From: JACMNW01 sp031406155
Lineage (GTDB): Bacteria; Pseudomonadota; Alphaproteobacteria; Rhodobacterales; Rhodobacteraceae
Length of the DNA stretch: 64,000 nt
Reading direction: 5' to 3'
Assembly (NCBI GenBank): GCA_031406155.1
Contig: JANOGW010000045.1
Location: 1-64,000, forward strand
Shown: positions 5,742 to 14,682 of the stretch, piece by piece
Layout: each line of letters opens with the position of its first letter
Numbering within the stretch: position 1 is the first letter of the stretch
The notes under the pieces: generated by a model
What the model was told of the DNA's origin: nothing
What the model saw: only the letters and a program-made list of their open reading frames with translations
Database searches by the model: none
Position numbers and translations under genes: made by a program

Positions 5742-8396
5742 CTACCTGATAGCCCGCATGATTTGGCCTCGCATGTCCAACCCGTCCAGTTCTAACTCCA
5801 CCCGGCAATAGACCGCTTTGTTGTCTGAAACCGCTTGCCACTTCTTGCCGATGTTCAGGCTTTCAATCTCTTTTGGGTCTGACTTCCCTCGCTGCCCTTT
5901 GTATTCGACAACCAGCGTGCGACCGTCTTTCAGTTCAGCCACAAAATCGGGGTAGTGATAGCCGCCTGCCCTTGGCAAGAAAAACGCATTCGGATGTTTT
6001 GGAACATTCCTGATCCAGTGCTTAACATCGCCAGTGCTATCCAAGGCGACAGCACATTGCAGTTCTTCCCCCTCACTGCCGTTTTCGCCCTTGCCATCGA
6101 ACGCAGGCACTTGGTCATTTCCGGTGAAGTGTCGCAAGAATTTTTGCCGCCCGCGATACAGGCGCACGCCCGCAAACATGCCGTCAAAGAACCTGAACCC
6201 CTGATCAAAACTTATCTCAGGTGCAGCGTCGCCTCCAAACAGATTCATCTGGTAGGATTTGTTGCTTTCCGCCTCATAAATCGCATCCAGCTTTTTCTGC
6301 ACACACCGCGCTAACACGAACTGGCACCGCATCAGTGATGACAGCGGAATGCCCCGGTCCCTGATCAAATGTGATACCACCGCGCCAAGCCATGCAATCA
6401 ATTCGCCCTGCCCGATAAAGCGGTCGCGCACCTTGCGGTCCAACCATTGAACAAGACCCGCCTCAGTCCAACCTTCAACGTCGATATCTTGCCACAACTG
6501 TTCTGTTTGGTCTGAAAACGCGACTGTCAGCTTGTCGCCATCCAGATCAATTTCAAACGTGTCGGCAACCTGTTGAATGGCAAATTCGGATTCTGACAAC
6601 TGATGCGAATGATCCCGCAACGTCCAATCGTGATACTCCAGAAACAGCGCATTGTCGGCAAACATCAATTCGCCCTGCACATTCGCCATCAGGCGCGGTG
6701 CTATGAAACCGATCCCGCGCTGGGCCGGGGTTGCTGTCGCGGCATGCTCTGCCTTGTATTCGTCCAGCGCCGCCTGAAACTGCTTGTAGTGGCGTTCTGG
6801 TATAGCGGCGTATATCAGTGCTTCCTCTTGCGGGGTGGGATAGTCGGTGACGGAAATTCTGGCCTTGCCGTTTTCATCCGGCGCAACCCTGATCTTGTAA
6901 GGCGCGACCGTCTCAATCCCCTTCAATTCCGCAACAGGCACGTCCAAACTTACATGGAAACTTGGCTTTGCCTTCGTTTGTCGCCCGAACAGGCCATCCA
7001 GCAATTCGGGCTGCACCGTTTCGATATTGTCTTGAACTTCGCTTTCCTCAAACCCCATATCCACCAGCCGGTCCACCAAACCGCGCACGGCATCTTGAAA
7101 GCGTGGCGAGTTCAGGCAGGCATAGGATTTGTTCAGCGCGGGGTCACTGCGCCGTGTGGCGTAGGGCATCCGCAACACCCGGCCCAGCAACTGTTCGGCA
7201 TCGCCAGCCGAACTGATATTGGCGACCGAACAGAACACATAGGCGAACGAACAATCCCAGCCTTCTTTCAACGCCTGCACCGTGATCACGTAATCAATCG
7301 GGCAAGCCGGGTCTTTCAGGTCAATCCCGTTCAACTCGCGCTGACTGCCCGTCACCACGGCAATGCTTTCCGGCGGTATGCCCTTTACTTCGACCAGATG
7401 GTCGCGCAGCACTTCGACGGTAACTTCCTGATCCTTGTTTTGCGCCTGAAACAGCACGATTGGCCGGATATACGCCTCACGGTCGCGCTGGGCGATTTCC
7501 CACAATTCCGCCCGCTTCAAAATCGCGCCATTGACCGCCGATTGCCAGTCGCGGTGTTCTTCCAACACCACGGGCATCTTGATCATCTGTTCGTCTTTCA
7601 GCTCTTGCGCCGTCACCGAATGCAGGATGTTCGACCGCCCTTTGGGCGTTGCGGTAAATTCCACAATGGCCGAGGGGTTCAGCCGCGCCTGCATTTCATG
7701 GGCAAGCCCCGTCACTGCCGTATGCGCCTCGTCCACAATCACCAAGGGGCGGTGCAGGTGCAACAGATTGGCGAATGAAAACCGGATATCGCCTTTCATC
7801 GGCCCGTCATCGCAGCGTTCCAGCCCCGGCGCGTTTGGCGATATGGTGCTGAAATGCGGTTCCATCATTTCATTATGGGCATACACCTTGCGACCATTGG
7901 TGTTGCTAACCTTCAACGTCTGGATCGTGCCTATAAACACGCACAGATTTGCGCGCAGGTCTTGCGGCGTGCTTTGCGCAAAATCGCCAATGTCGAACAC
8001 CCGCACCCGGCCTTCAAAGGCATCATCCAAGGCCCGGCGATAGGGGTGGCGCGCGTCTTTCAGCGCCTCCACTGTTTGCCGCCGGATCGCGTCGGATGGC
8101 ACCAGCCAAACCACAACCGGATATTGCCGTTCCATCCAGTGATCACGCGCCAGCGCAATCGCATGGGCCGCAAGCAGGGTTTTGCCGCCCCCAGTGGGCA
8201 GGCGCAAACAGACGTAAGGCACCGCCCCCAGCCCCGGCACGGCCTTGTATTTGCCGCCATAGCCGCGCAACCGCTTGGCCTGTTCGGGCTCAGATATCAC
8301 GCCTGCAAACGCCGCCTCTGGCCCGCGAACGCGCGCTTCCTTGAAAAATTCGCTTAGCGTGTCCAGCGTCTGTTGCTGATATTTCTTAAGCTTCAT
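5742..8396 (-). CDS. Type III restriction enzyme, Res subunit (SF2 helicase plus nuclease), 884 aa
   Basis: Res cuts DNA after ATP-driven communication between two unmodified sites, working in complex with the Mod methylase. The sequence shows a superfamily 2 helicase with Walker A LPTGGGKTLLA (residues 66-76), the DEAH-type box VIVDEAHTAV (about 220) and the motif III-like FTATPKGRS, then helicase motif VI near LLGRVLRMPYATR. At the C-terminus PDFVAELKDGRTLVVEYKGQ gives a PD-(D/E)xK nuclease signature. Length is normal for compact Res proteins. The ATG overlaps the stop of mod as ATGA, so the two are one operon. Res looks intact while mod is frameshifted. Type III Res is thought to need Mod for target recognition, so it is probably inactive unless the frameshift is bypassed. 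Confidence 0.9.
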   Translation of the reverse strand: MKLKKYQQQTLDTLSEFFKEARVRGPEAAFAGVISEPEQAKRLRGYGGKYKAVPGLGAVPYVCLRLPTGGGKTLLAAHAIALARDHWMERQYPVVVWLVPSDAIRRQTVEALKDARHPYRRALDDAFEGRVRVFDIGDFAQSTPQDLRANLCVFIGTIQTLKVSNTNGRKVYAHNEMMEPHFSTISPNAPGLERCDDGPMKGDIRFSFANLLHLHRPLVIVDEAHTAVTGLAHEMQARLNPSAIVEFTATPKGRSNILHSVTAQELKDEQMIKMPVVLEEHRDWQSAVNGAILKRAELWEIAQRDREAYIRPIVLFQAQNKDQEVTVEVLRDHLVEVKGIPPESIAVVTGSQRELNGIDLKDPACPIDYVITVQALKEGWDCSFAYVFCSVANISSAGDAEQLLGRVLRMPYATRRSDPALNKSYACLNSPRFQDAVRGLVDRLVDMGFEESEVQDNIETVQPELLDGLFGRQTKAKPSFHVSLDVPVAELKGIETVAPYKIRVAPDENGKARISVTDYPTPQEEALIYAAIPERHYKQFQAALDEYKAEHAATATPAQRGIGFIAPRLMANVQGELMFADNALFLEYHDWTLRDHSHQLSESEFAIQQVADTFEIDLDGDKLTVAFSDQTEQLWQDIDVEGWTEAGLVQWLDRKVRDRFIGQGELIAWLGAVVSHLIRDRGIPLSSLMRCQFVLARCVQKKLDAIYEAESNKSYQMNLFGGDAAPEISFDQGFRFFDGMFAGVRLYRGRQKFLRHFTGNDQVPAFDGKGENGSEGEELQCAVALDSTGDVKHWIRNVPKHPNAFFLPRAGGYHYPDFVAELKDGRTLVVEYKGQRGKSDPKEIESLNIGKKWQAVSDNKAVYCRVELELDGLDMRGQIMRAIR

Positions 8397-9936
8397 TTGC
8401 GCGCCCTCACGTCATAGGGCGTTTGTTTGAAGGTTATCGCCTCCCCCTCCAAAACCGCATCAGACAGCACCGTGCGTTCGCCGTAAATCGTCATCGGCCC
8501 CTCAAAACCGCCCGCCACCTCGCGGATCACGCGCAGGGTTTGGCGGTTCAGCACATTGCCGCCATTGACCGATTTATCGCCCAAAATGCCGTTATACAGC
8601 AAGGCAATCCCCCGCCCGCCCAGCGCGCCAAGAAAGGGCGTGGCGGTTTCCGGTGGGTTCCACGGCGCGTTCATTTCCGAAAACCAGATATGCGCGGCAA
8701 GGGTGGGAAAGCGAATATCCGGTTGCAACCCGCCCGACTCATCAAACACCGCCGCCCCCAGTTTGAAAAACCGAAAACCGCCACCGCCTTGCCAGTTCTG
8801 CGCCTTGGAAATCCCGCCCTGTTCGCCGTCCACCACCTTGACCAGCCGAGGCTGGCAATGCGTAACCGCATGATCGCCCATTTCAATGCCGATGAAACGG
8901 CGGTTCATCTTTTGCGCCACAGCGGCAGTCGTGCCAGAGCCGAGGAAGCTATCCAACACCAGATCGCCGGGGTTTGTGGCGATTTGAAAGATACGTTCGA
9001 TCAATCTTTCGGGCTTTGGCGTATCTGCACTGTCATCAGCACCGAATATTTTTATGCTTTCTTTTTTAGACTCATCGGTATGTCCTGCATCCTCATGTGG
9101 CCACCACGTCCAAGGCACAATGCCGTCGACTTCAGATAGAAATCTGATGATGCTAGGGGCCGCTTCGCCATTCTTTCCCCAATACACCCGACCGTCCGAT
9201 TTCTTCTTTTCAAACTCACTTTCGATCATCGACCAACAGCGACCTTCAGGCGGTGAGTGAACTTTTCCAGACGGGGAAACGATCTTATACATTTGATTGG
9301 GCCTGAAACCCTGCGCAGTCATGGGAAGCCCGCGCCACCGCTTTGTAGGATCAGTTTCGTTTGGGTTTTCAGGGTTGCGATAACCTTCGCCTGTTTCTCA
9401 TCCAGTGGAATTCGATTTGCACGTTTTCTAAAAGATTCTTCATCTCGCAAATAGACCGGAATATGCTCATGGGCATCGCCTAAAACACCCCGATTTTCCC
9501 GCGAATATCGTTTTTGCCAGACGACATTCGCTAGAAAATTCTTTCTCCCAAACACTTCATCCATAATCACCTTAAGATAATGCGCTTCCCGGTCATCAAT
9601 ACTCACCCAAATCGAGCCATCTTCCGCCAACAACTCGCGCAACAATTCCAGCCTTGGCCACATCATGGCCAGCCATTGCGAATGTTCCAGATTGTCGTCG
9701 TAATGTTCAAACGCCGACCCGGTGTTATAGGGCGGGTCGATATAGATGCACTTCACCTGCCCCGCATAGAACGGCAACAGCGATTTCAGCGCCTCTAGGT
9801 TATCGCCTTGGATCAACATATTGCCGGTATCACGGTCGCCATGGCCTAGGCCCGGCACTTCCTCCAACAACCGATACGGCACCTTTTCCGCCGCCCGCAC
9901 ATCCTGATCCCGCGTCAACCATCGCAATGTGGGCAT
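8393..9936 (-). pseudogene. Type III DNA methyltransferase, Mod subunit, frameshifted
   Basis: Mod methylates adenine and provides site recognition for Res. The 5' part (9936 down to about 9387) reads MPTLRWLTRDQDVRAAEKVP, the catalytic motif IDPPYNTGSAF and WVSIDDREAHYLKVIMDEVF. The 3' part carries GFRPNQMYKIVSPSGK and the S-adenosylmethionine motif FLGSGTTAAVAQ with RRFIGIE. The order (DPPY before FxGxG) is the beta class of N6-adenine methylases. The frames are offset: adding one base at 9384-9387 restores GYRNPENPNETDPTK, joining them into about 514 residues. As sequenced, the first frame ends after IATLKTQTKLILQSGGAGFP. A one-base deletion, a sequencing error, or an off-state are the possible explanations. 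There is no simple repeat tract at the site. Confidence 0.85.
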
Positions 9937-10103
9937 GTAAATTTACCTGTCTGCAAAACCATTCGTGCGCTAGGCCACGTTGGCCGCAACCCTAGCCAAG
10001 CGTTCCAGCAGGCGCAAACCCCTTTGCGTGTTGTGAAAGGGGGCAGGGCTTCCCATATGGTGGATATTCGGCGGCAAATGTGGCTTGGGAAAGATAGGGA
10101 TTG

Positions 10104-10574
10104 ATGACGACTGTTCTGGAATGGGCCACGCGCCAATGGCTGGAAATCTTGGGTGTCGCCATCACCGTAGCCGCGCTGATCTATGCCCATCTTGCCTATC
10201 GCACAGGCCTGTTGGGGCTTGGCCAAGCCAAGCAAGCCGAACTGAACAGCCTTCGGATACAAGCAAAAGCTGCCATGAATGACGCGCGGCAAGCCCAAGT
10301 TTCACTGGTACTCACCTGCCAAATTTACCGCGCCAGCTGGGCCAACCATGCACGAAAGCAACCTATGACATTGGGCAAGTCAGGTGGAATTTTTGAACGT
10401 TCGCCGATTGATGCAGTTCAGCTTGAAGGCAGGCTGCTGCTTGAACAGCTTTCCGCGTTTGGCGAGACTGTGGACCAAATGGATTTGCAGGCCCTAGAGG
10501 CGCTGATGCAAAAGGCCAAGGCAACATCGCTTAGCATTCAAGCACTTGCTGGCAAGCTTGAAGCCCCAACTTAA
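10104..10574 (+). CDS. Unknown protein with one N-terminal membrane span, about 156 aa
   Basis: The product begins MTTVLEWATRQWLEILGVAI and has one hydrophobic helix (residues about 13-32, LEILGVAITVAALIYAHLAY). A long helical, alanine/glutamine-rich part follows (QAKQAELNSLRIQAKAAMND), likely coiled coil. I do not recognise a family. Similar small single-span coiled-coil proteins occur beside restriction systems, but the role is unknown. A TTG at 10101 directly precedes the ATG, and AGATAGGGA lies upstream. It is transcribed away from the methylase gene, and its last codons overlap the end of the convergent recombinase gene by 4 bases. Confidence 0.68.
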   Translation: MTTVLEWATRQWLEILGVAITVAALIYAHLAYRTGLLGLGQAKQAELNSLRIQAKAAMNDARQAQVSLVLTCQIYRASWANHARKQPMTLGKSGGIFERSPIDAVQLEGRLLLEQLSAFGETVDQMDLQALEALMQKAKATSLSIQALAGKLEAPT

Positions 10575-11596
10575 GCCCCGATGCCACGGATCAATTCCAT
10601 TTGCCGTTCGGTCGTGACGGGCAGGTAGGAATTGATGGTTGTCGCTACATTTTCATGCCCCAAATTCATCGACCACGCTTTGAATTCCTCCGGCCCCTTG
10701 CACAGTTCGGCCCCTAAATGCGTTAGCGTCTTGCGAAAAGCATGAGGCGTATATTGCGGCATCTGAACAGCGGCAAACGCCCCCCGGATGATGGTATTTA
10801 GCTTGGCCGCATTGGCAAACCCCGTGCGCGCCAGCCCAAGATTGACAAATCCCTGCCCCGCCACAACCTCCACTCGCGCCTTGGGAAACAGCGCATCCTC
10901 TGGCCCGGACAGTTTCACCTCGCGCAGAAAGGTGACATAGGCCGCAAAACAGATGCGATAGGCCGGATCGACAGGAAAGAACTGGCAATGGATTGTCTTG
11001 GCCGCCTTGGTATTCACCTCGCGCGCGTCTTGGAACACATGGCCCAGCGCCACATTGACGTGCTTCAATTTCAGCGACGCCACCGCCCCATCCCGCGCGC
11101 CTGTCAGCATGAAAAACGCAAACAATGCCTTGTCGCGCTTTTGAAATTCCGTCTCAAACGGCATTGCTTGAAATGCAAAAGCGGCCTGTTGCATCGACGG
11201 GTAAGGGATTGTGCGCTGGGTATGCGCCACCCGCCCCGCCTTGCGCGTGTTATTGAAATATTCCACATCAGCATAGGTCAGCACCCGCTTGAACCCGGCA
11301 CGACTGACCAGCCAATGAAAGAAGCCTTTGACCAAGCGCAAGGTGGCATCGACTGTTGAAATCCCCAAAGCCTTGCCCGTCTTGGCGGTTTTCTGTCTGT
11401 CCAGATAGGCTTTGAATTCCGCTGCCTGTTGGCGATGGAATTTCTTGAACGGCTTGAACTTGGTGCTTTCTTCAAACCGCCGGATCGCCGCGCGCGCCTT
11501 ATCAATTGAGCTTTCGTCCTGGCCCTTTGCATGGCGCAAATAGGTGGCGTAGTCGTGTTTGATACGCTCGTTTTCTTCCACAAATCGCGTCATCAT
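10571..11596 (-). CDS. Tyrosine recombinase/integrase, 341 aa
   Basis: This is a phage-integrase-type protein. An N-terminal SAM-like core-binding region (residues about 10-115, with FHRQQAAEFKAYLDRQ and LVKGFFHWLVSRAGF) is followed by a catalytic domain with the conserved arginine in LTGARDGAVASLKLKH, the HxxR box in PHAFRKTLTHLG, and the C-terminal LGHENVATTINSY with the presumed nucleophile tyrosine. All key residues appear present. It differs from the tRNA-type integrase at 13341-14534 and has no DUF4102 domain. The ATG pair at 11591-11596 follows AAGGA. Such second recombinases in islands often work on another target or resolve dimers; which applies here is unknown. Confidence 0.85.
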   Translation of the reverse strand: MMTRFVEENERIKHDYATYLRHAKGQDESSIDKARAAIRRFEESTKFKPFKKFHRQQAAEFKAYLDRQKTAKTGKALGISTVDATLRLVKGFFHWLVSRAGFKRVLTYADVEYFNNTRKAGRVAHTQRTIPYPSMQQAAFAFQAMPFETEFQKRDKALFAFFMLTGARDGAVASLKLKHVNVALGHVFQDAREVNTKAAKTIHCQFFPVDPAYRICFAAYVTFLREVKLSGPEDALFPKARVEVVAGQGFVNLGLARTGFANAAKLNTIIRGAFAAVQMPQYTPHAFRKTLTHLGAELCKGPEEFKAWSMNLGHENVATTINSYLPVTTERQMELIRGIGA

Positions 11597-11708
11597 TTAT
11601 AATCCTTTTCTTAGTGGGTTCTGACCCGTGCACGCCCATCATTTCCGGCGGATTCAGTGCGGGTGCGGAAGTTATGGTTCACGTTAGGTTTGACGGGTTC
11701 CATTAGGG

Positions 11709-12128
11709 TCATTTCCCGTAGCGCGTGGCGATGGCCAGGATTGGGGTCAGTTCCGTGCAAATGGACGGGCTGGCAAACTTGCCGCAAAGCCCATGGCAGG
11801 CCTCACAGAGCGCCTCCAACCTGCCCAGCGTTGGGGTGTAGGGCAGATAGTCAGCCATGCCACCGTAAGCGCGCCGGGGGGCATTGCATGCCATGCAAAG
11901 GAACTGATCCCGCGCCAAACGGCGTTCGGGTTTGGTCGCCCGCTTGTTCAGAAAATCCTTTAGCGCGAAGCCCAAGATCAAATGCGGTTTCTGACTGTCC
12001 AGAACGGGCAGGCCTGCCAACCGCCACAACCGCACCGTCTGCACCGAAACGCCCAGCGCATCCGCCGCTTGTTCATAGGTGTATTGGTTGTGGGTTTTGA
12101 TCTTTCGCGGCGATAAGCGCTTTGCCAT
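11709..12128 (-). CDS. Helix-turn-helix protein with Cys4 zinc-binding motif, 139 aa
   Basis: Residues about 15-40 (YTYEQAADALGVSVQTVRLW) are a MerR/excisionase-type helix-turn-helix. The second half has CMAC and CEAC about 36 residues apart, arranged like an HNH-type or zinc-ribbon metal site, with arginines between. Only a DNA-binding, metal-binding regulatory or element-maintenance role can be inferred. Its ATG overlaps the stop of the upstream gene (12128-12340), indicating translational coupling of two DNA-binding proteins. Confidence 0.72.
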   Translation of the reverse strand: MAKRLSPRKIKTHNQYTYEQAADALGVSVQTVRLWRLAGLPVLDSQKPHLILGFALKDFLNKRATKPERRLARDQFLCMACNAPRRAYGGMADYLPYTPTLGRLEALCEACHGLCGKFASPSICTELTPILAIATRYGK

Positions 12129-12340
12129 CAGGCGCGCTCACCCTTGCCGGGGTCAACGCGACTGGATTCGGCCCAAGCGTTCAGGTCCACCCCGCGATAA
12201 ATGATCTTGCGACCAAGGCGATAAAACGCTGGCCCCATGCCCTTGTGACGCCACTGCGCCAGCTTTTCGCGGTCGCCAATCAGATCAAGTTCAGTATCGC
12301 CAAGAACGTAGTTTCGGTTTTGCTCGAATAAGTTTGCCAT
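12128..12340 (-). CDS. Small excisionase/AlpA-like DNA-binding protein, 70 aa
   Basis: The product contains LGDTELDLIGDREKLAQWRH and RLGRKIIYRGVDLNAW, a winged-helix arrangement seen in small excisionase-like or AlpA-like regulators (a recognition helix followed by a KIIYRxxDLxAW wing). In integrative elements such proteins bend DNA at attachment sites or regulate the integrase. AAGGG precedes the ATG by about 8 bases. It is the first gene of a coupled pair with 11709-12128. Confidence 0.7.
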   Translation of the reverse strand: MANLFEQNRNYVLGDTELDLIGDREKLAQWRHKGMGPAFYRLGRKIIYRGVDLNAWAESSRVDPGKGERA

Positions 12341-12405
12341 TAGATTACCCTTCGTTTTTGCGATTGGTAATCAGTTAGGCCCAGTGCTTTTGGTTTTGGA
12401 ATACT

Positions 12406-12462
12406 GGGATAAATGGGAAATATTTGTTTAGGGCTTTCCTAGTTTTATCCCATATTTATCCC
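12406..12462. promoter_or_regulatory. Cluster of GGGATAAA motifs, possible operator
   Basis: GGGATAAA occurs at 12406-12413 on the plus strand and twice in inverted orientation at 12444-12451 and 12455-12462. The cluster lies in the AT-rich gap upstream of the excisionase-like gene and reaches the stop codon of the next gene. Repeats of this spacing could bind one of the element's small DNA-binding proteins. The function is inferred. Confidence 0.35.
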
Positions 12463-13340
12463 TAGGACTGCAAACCCTTCAAGTTTTCATTGCGCCAATT
12501 TCTAAGGGCTTTGTCACTTGGTTCTTCACCCGTTTCACGCCGAATCTTTGCACGAACCTGCGCCCATGAAAGCTTACCCTTGTCGAAGCGCATTGAAGCA
12601 AAAGCCGCATATGCGCTTTCCAGCCTAGGGCGACCCGGACTTGCACTTCTTTCAATCGTTGCGTTGTCTGCAAATATGGCTGCTCGACCACATAGGTATT
12701 CCTGCCATTCCCCTCGGTAAGTTGCCTCATCAATGCAAATTGACCATCCTGCATAATGTTCAAGTATTGGTTGAATTTCTGCATTGTTCGCATGATCGCT
12801 TGCCCACGGTGCGATATGACTGGCGATAAGATAGCTTGGCCTGATGAAATACCTTGGCAATGTATGGTGCTGAATCAGAAAACCGTCAGTAAGACGAATT
12901 TCAAATTCTGCTTCCGTAAAAAGAGGATAGCTATTTGACCAACTGCCTTGTTTGGCAACTTCATGGTCCCATGCCGCAAACCGACTCCCCGCCAGATTTT
13001 TCACAGACGCCTGAAAGCCCTTATCAAGCCCTGCGGCTGCATGATTATAGGCAGACGCATGGGGCGTAAGGACCGTAAATATACTTGGGCGTTCATCTTC
13101 GAATACAATGAACACGCGGACGATATTTCCTACAGGTGACGCAAGATAGAAACCAACCGAGCTAAGTGAATAAAGGAACAAAAACTCACAAATATCTAAA
13201 GGTGATCCTCTAAGAAGGGAGAATGTGGTAATATGATCGGTGTATGCTTTTGCAGCCGACACATAGACCTCTGGTAAGCGACGATCTTGATACTCATGCC
13301 AGAGTTCCGCCGCCGACCTATACCCAACTGGACAAAACAC
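12462..13340 (-). CDS. Unknown protein with possible C-terminal DNA-binding tail, 292 aa
   Basis: No family recognised. The body (residues 1-230) is a mixed soluble sequence with motifs such as WHEYQDRRLPEVYVSAAKAY and PSYLIASHIAPWASDHANNA. The last about 50 residues (KGKLSWAQVRAKIRRETGEE, then DKALRNWRNE) look like a helix-turn-helix with an arginine-rich recognition helix. The GTG start at 13340 follows the integrase stop (13341-13343) with no gap, so it is probably translated from the integrase transcript. It is likely part of the mobile element rather than cargo shared with the host. Confidence 0.66.
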   Translation of the reverse strand: MFCPVGYRSAAELWHEYQDRRLPEVYVSAAKAYTDHITTFSLLRGSPLDICEFLFLYSLSSVGFYLASPVGNIVRVFIVFEDERPSIFTVLTPHASAYNHAAAGLDKGFQASVKNLAGSRFAAWDHEVAKQGSWSNSYPLFTEAEFEIRLTDGFLIQHHTLPRYFIRPSYLIASHIAPWASDHANNAEIQPILEHYAGWSICIDEATYRGEWQEYLCGRAAIFADNATIERSASPGRPRLESAYAAFASMRFDKGKLSWAQVRAKIRRETGEEPSDKALRNWRNENLKGLQS

Positions 13341-14534
13341 CTATCCAATCCTCACGATTTTGCCCGCGTTACCATTTACAAATCCTGTCCACCGCTCCAT
13401 CAGCAACCGTCGCTTTTCTAACAAATCCGACCGTGCATAAGCCCGCTCCACATCAGACCCGACTTTATGCGCCAAACTCATTTCCGCAACTTCGCGCGGT
13501 GCATTTGCCGCCTCAGACGCCCAATCGCGGAAAGTGGACCTAAAACCATGCACAGTAACTCCATCGACCTGCATCCGCCGCAATAGCATCAGCATGGCCA
13601 TGTTTGACAAGGGCTTGTGCCGCTTTTGTCCTTCAAACACATATTCCGATTTCATAGCGCGCAAAGGTTCGATGATCGTCAGCATTTCATCGGTCAATGG
13701 CACCCTATGAACAATGCCACCTTTCATTCTATCAGCTGGGCAGCTCCAAAGCCGCGCATCAAAATCAATCTCGCCCCATTGCATCCCCAGCACTTCGCCC
13801 GTGCGTGATCCAGTCAAGCAAGTGAACATTAGCGCCTTTGCCGCCATGGCATCGCGTGTCTTCAGGTCTGCATAAAAGGCAGGCACGTCTTGCCAAAGCA
13901 TTGCATTGTGGTGCTTTGGCTTTGTCTTCACCTTTGGCAGCACATGCGCTTCATGGATCGCAGTCACTGGGTTTTCACCCGACCGGAAACCTTTTGACTT
14001 GGCCACGTCCAGAACAGTTTTGATACGCTGCGCTAACCGCCGCGCGGTTTCATGTTTATCTGTCCATATTGGCGAAAGGCACATCAAAACTTCTGGCTGG
14101 CCAATGCTATCAACGGGCATCCGCCCAATCTTGGGAAAAGCATAGTCACGCAACGTGTTGATCCATTGCGCGCCATGCTTGGCATTCTTCCATGTTGGCA
14201 TCCGGTCGATATGTACCTGCCCGGCAACCTCCAGAAACGTGGGTATTTCACGGCTGGCATTGAACCTTGGATTCAAACCTTGCTTGGCCATACGGCGATA
14301 TTCCAGTGCGCGCTCCCGGCCTTGGTTCAGCGTGACCACATCGGCCCCACCCAAACCAAAGTCAGTTCTCAGTGGCGCGCCCTTGGCATTTCTTTGCCCT
14401 TTGACCACAACCCGCACGATCCACCGCCGCGCGCCTGATGGATCAACGACAAGATACAAGCCGCCCCCATCGCCATGCCGCCCAGCGCCTAGGTTATCGA
14501 CCAGTTTCTTTGTAAGTTTCCCAGTGAGGGCCAT
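13341..14534 (-). CDS. tRNA-targeting tyrosine integrase (DUF4102 type), 397 aa
   Basis: This catalyses site-specific integration of the element into tRNA-Ser. The N-terminal DUF4102-type arm-binding domain reads LTKKLVDNLGAGRHGDGGGL and YLVVDPSGARRWIVRVVV. The catalytic domain has the arginine in CLTGSRTGEVLGMQWGEIDF, a lysine in DRMKGG, the HGFRSTFRDW box and the terminal VGSDVERAYARSD with the nucleophile tyrosine. All five catalytic positions are visible. The start ATG at 14532-14534 is chosen because it begins MALTGKLTKK, as family members do. The frame stays open further upstream, into hydrophobic non-homologous sequence. It lies next to its presumed target, with the two-part repeat at 14540-14560 directly upstream. 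Confidence 0.93.
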   Translation of the reverse strand: MALTGKLTKKLVDNLGAGRHGDGGGLYLVVDPSGARRWIVRVVVKGQRNAKGAPLRTDFGLGGADVVTLNQGRERALEYRRMAKQGLNPRFNASREIPTFLEVAGQVHIDRMPTWKNAKHGAQWINTLRDYAFPKIGRMPVDSIGQPEVLMCLSPIWTDKHETARRLAQRIKTVLDVAKSKGFRSGENPVTAIHEAHVLPKVKTKPKHHNAMLWQDVPAFYADLKTRDAMAAKALMFTCLTGSRTGEVLGMQWGEIDFDARLWSCPADRMKGGIVHRVPLTDEMLTIIEPLRAMKSEYVFEGQKRHKPLSNMAMLMLLRRMQVDGVTVHGFRSTFRDWASEAANAPREVAEMSLAHKVGSDVERAYARSDLLEKRRLLMERWTGFVNGNAGKIVRIG

Positions 14535-14539
14535 TTGAA

Positions 14540-14560
14540 ATACCACATTCCATACCACAC
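14540..14560 (+). repeat. Two-part repeat near right end, possible integrase arm site
   Basis: ATACCACA at 14540-14547 and 14552-14559, the same spacing and orientation as 5696-5716 with two mismatches between the units. It sits between the integrase start and tRNA-Ser, so it could also serve in autoregulation of the integrase promoter. Confidence 0.6.
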
Positions 14561-14682
14561 AAGGAAAGCGTATCAGCACAATCGAAAGAAATCCAGCATA
14601 AAGGCTGTTTACCAAAACCCCTTGCAAACAAACAAAAAAGGCCGCTGAACACGACCCAGACAAACTAATAAAAATGATGTAT

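Noticed and set aside
6603..7778. 391-codon plus-strand frame opposite the Res gene
   Set aside because: No motif and unusual composition; it is the complementary frame of a clear helicase-nuclease gene.
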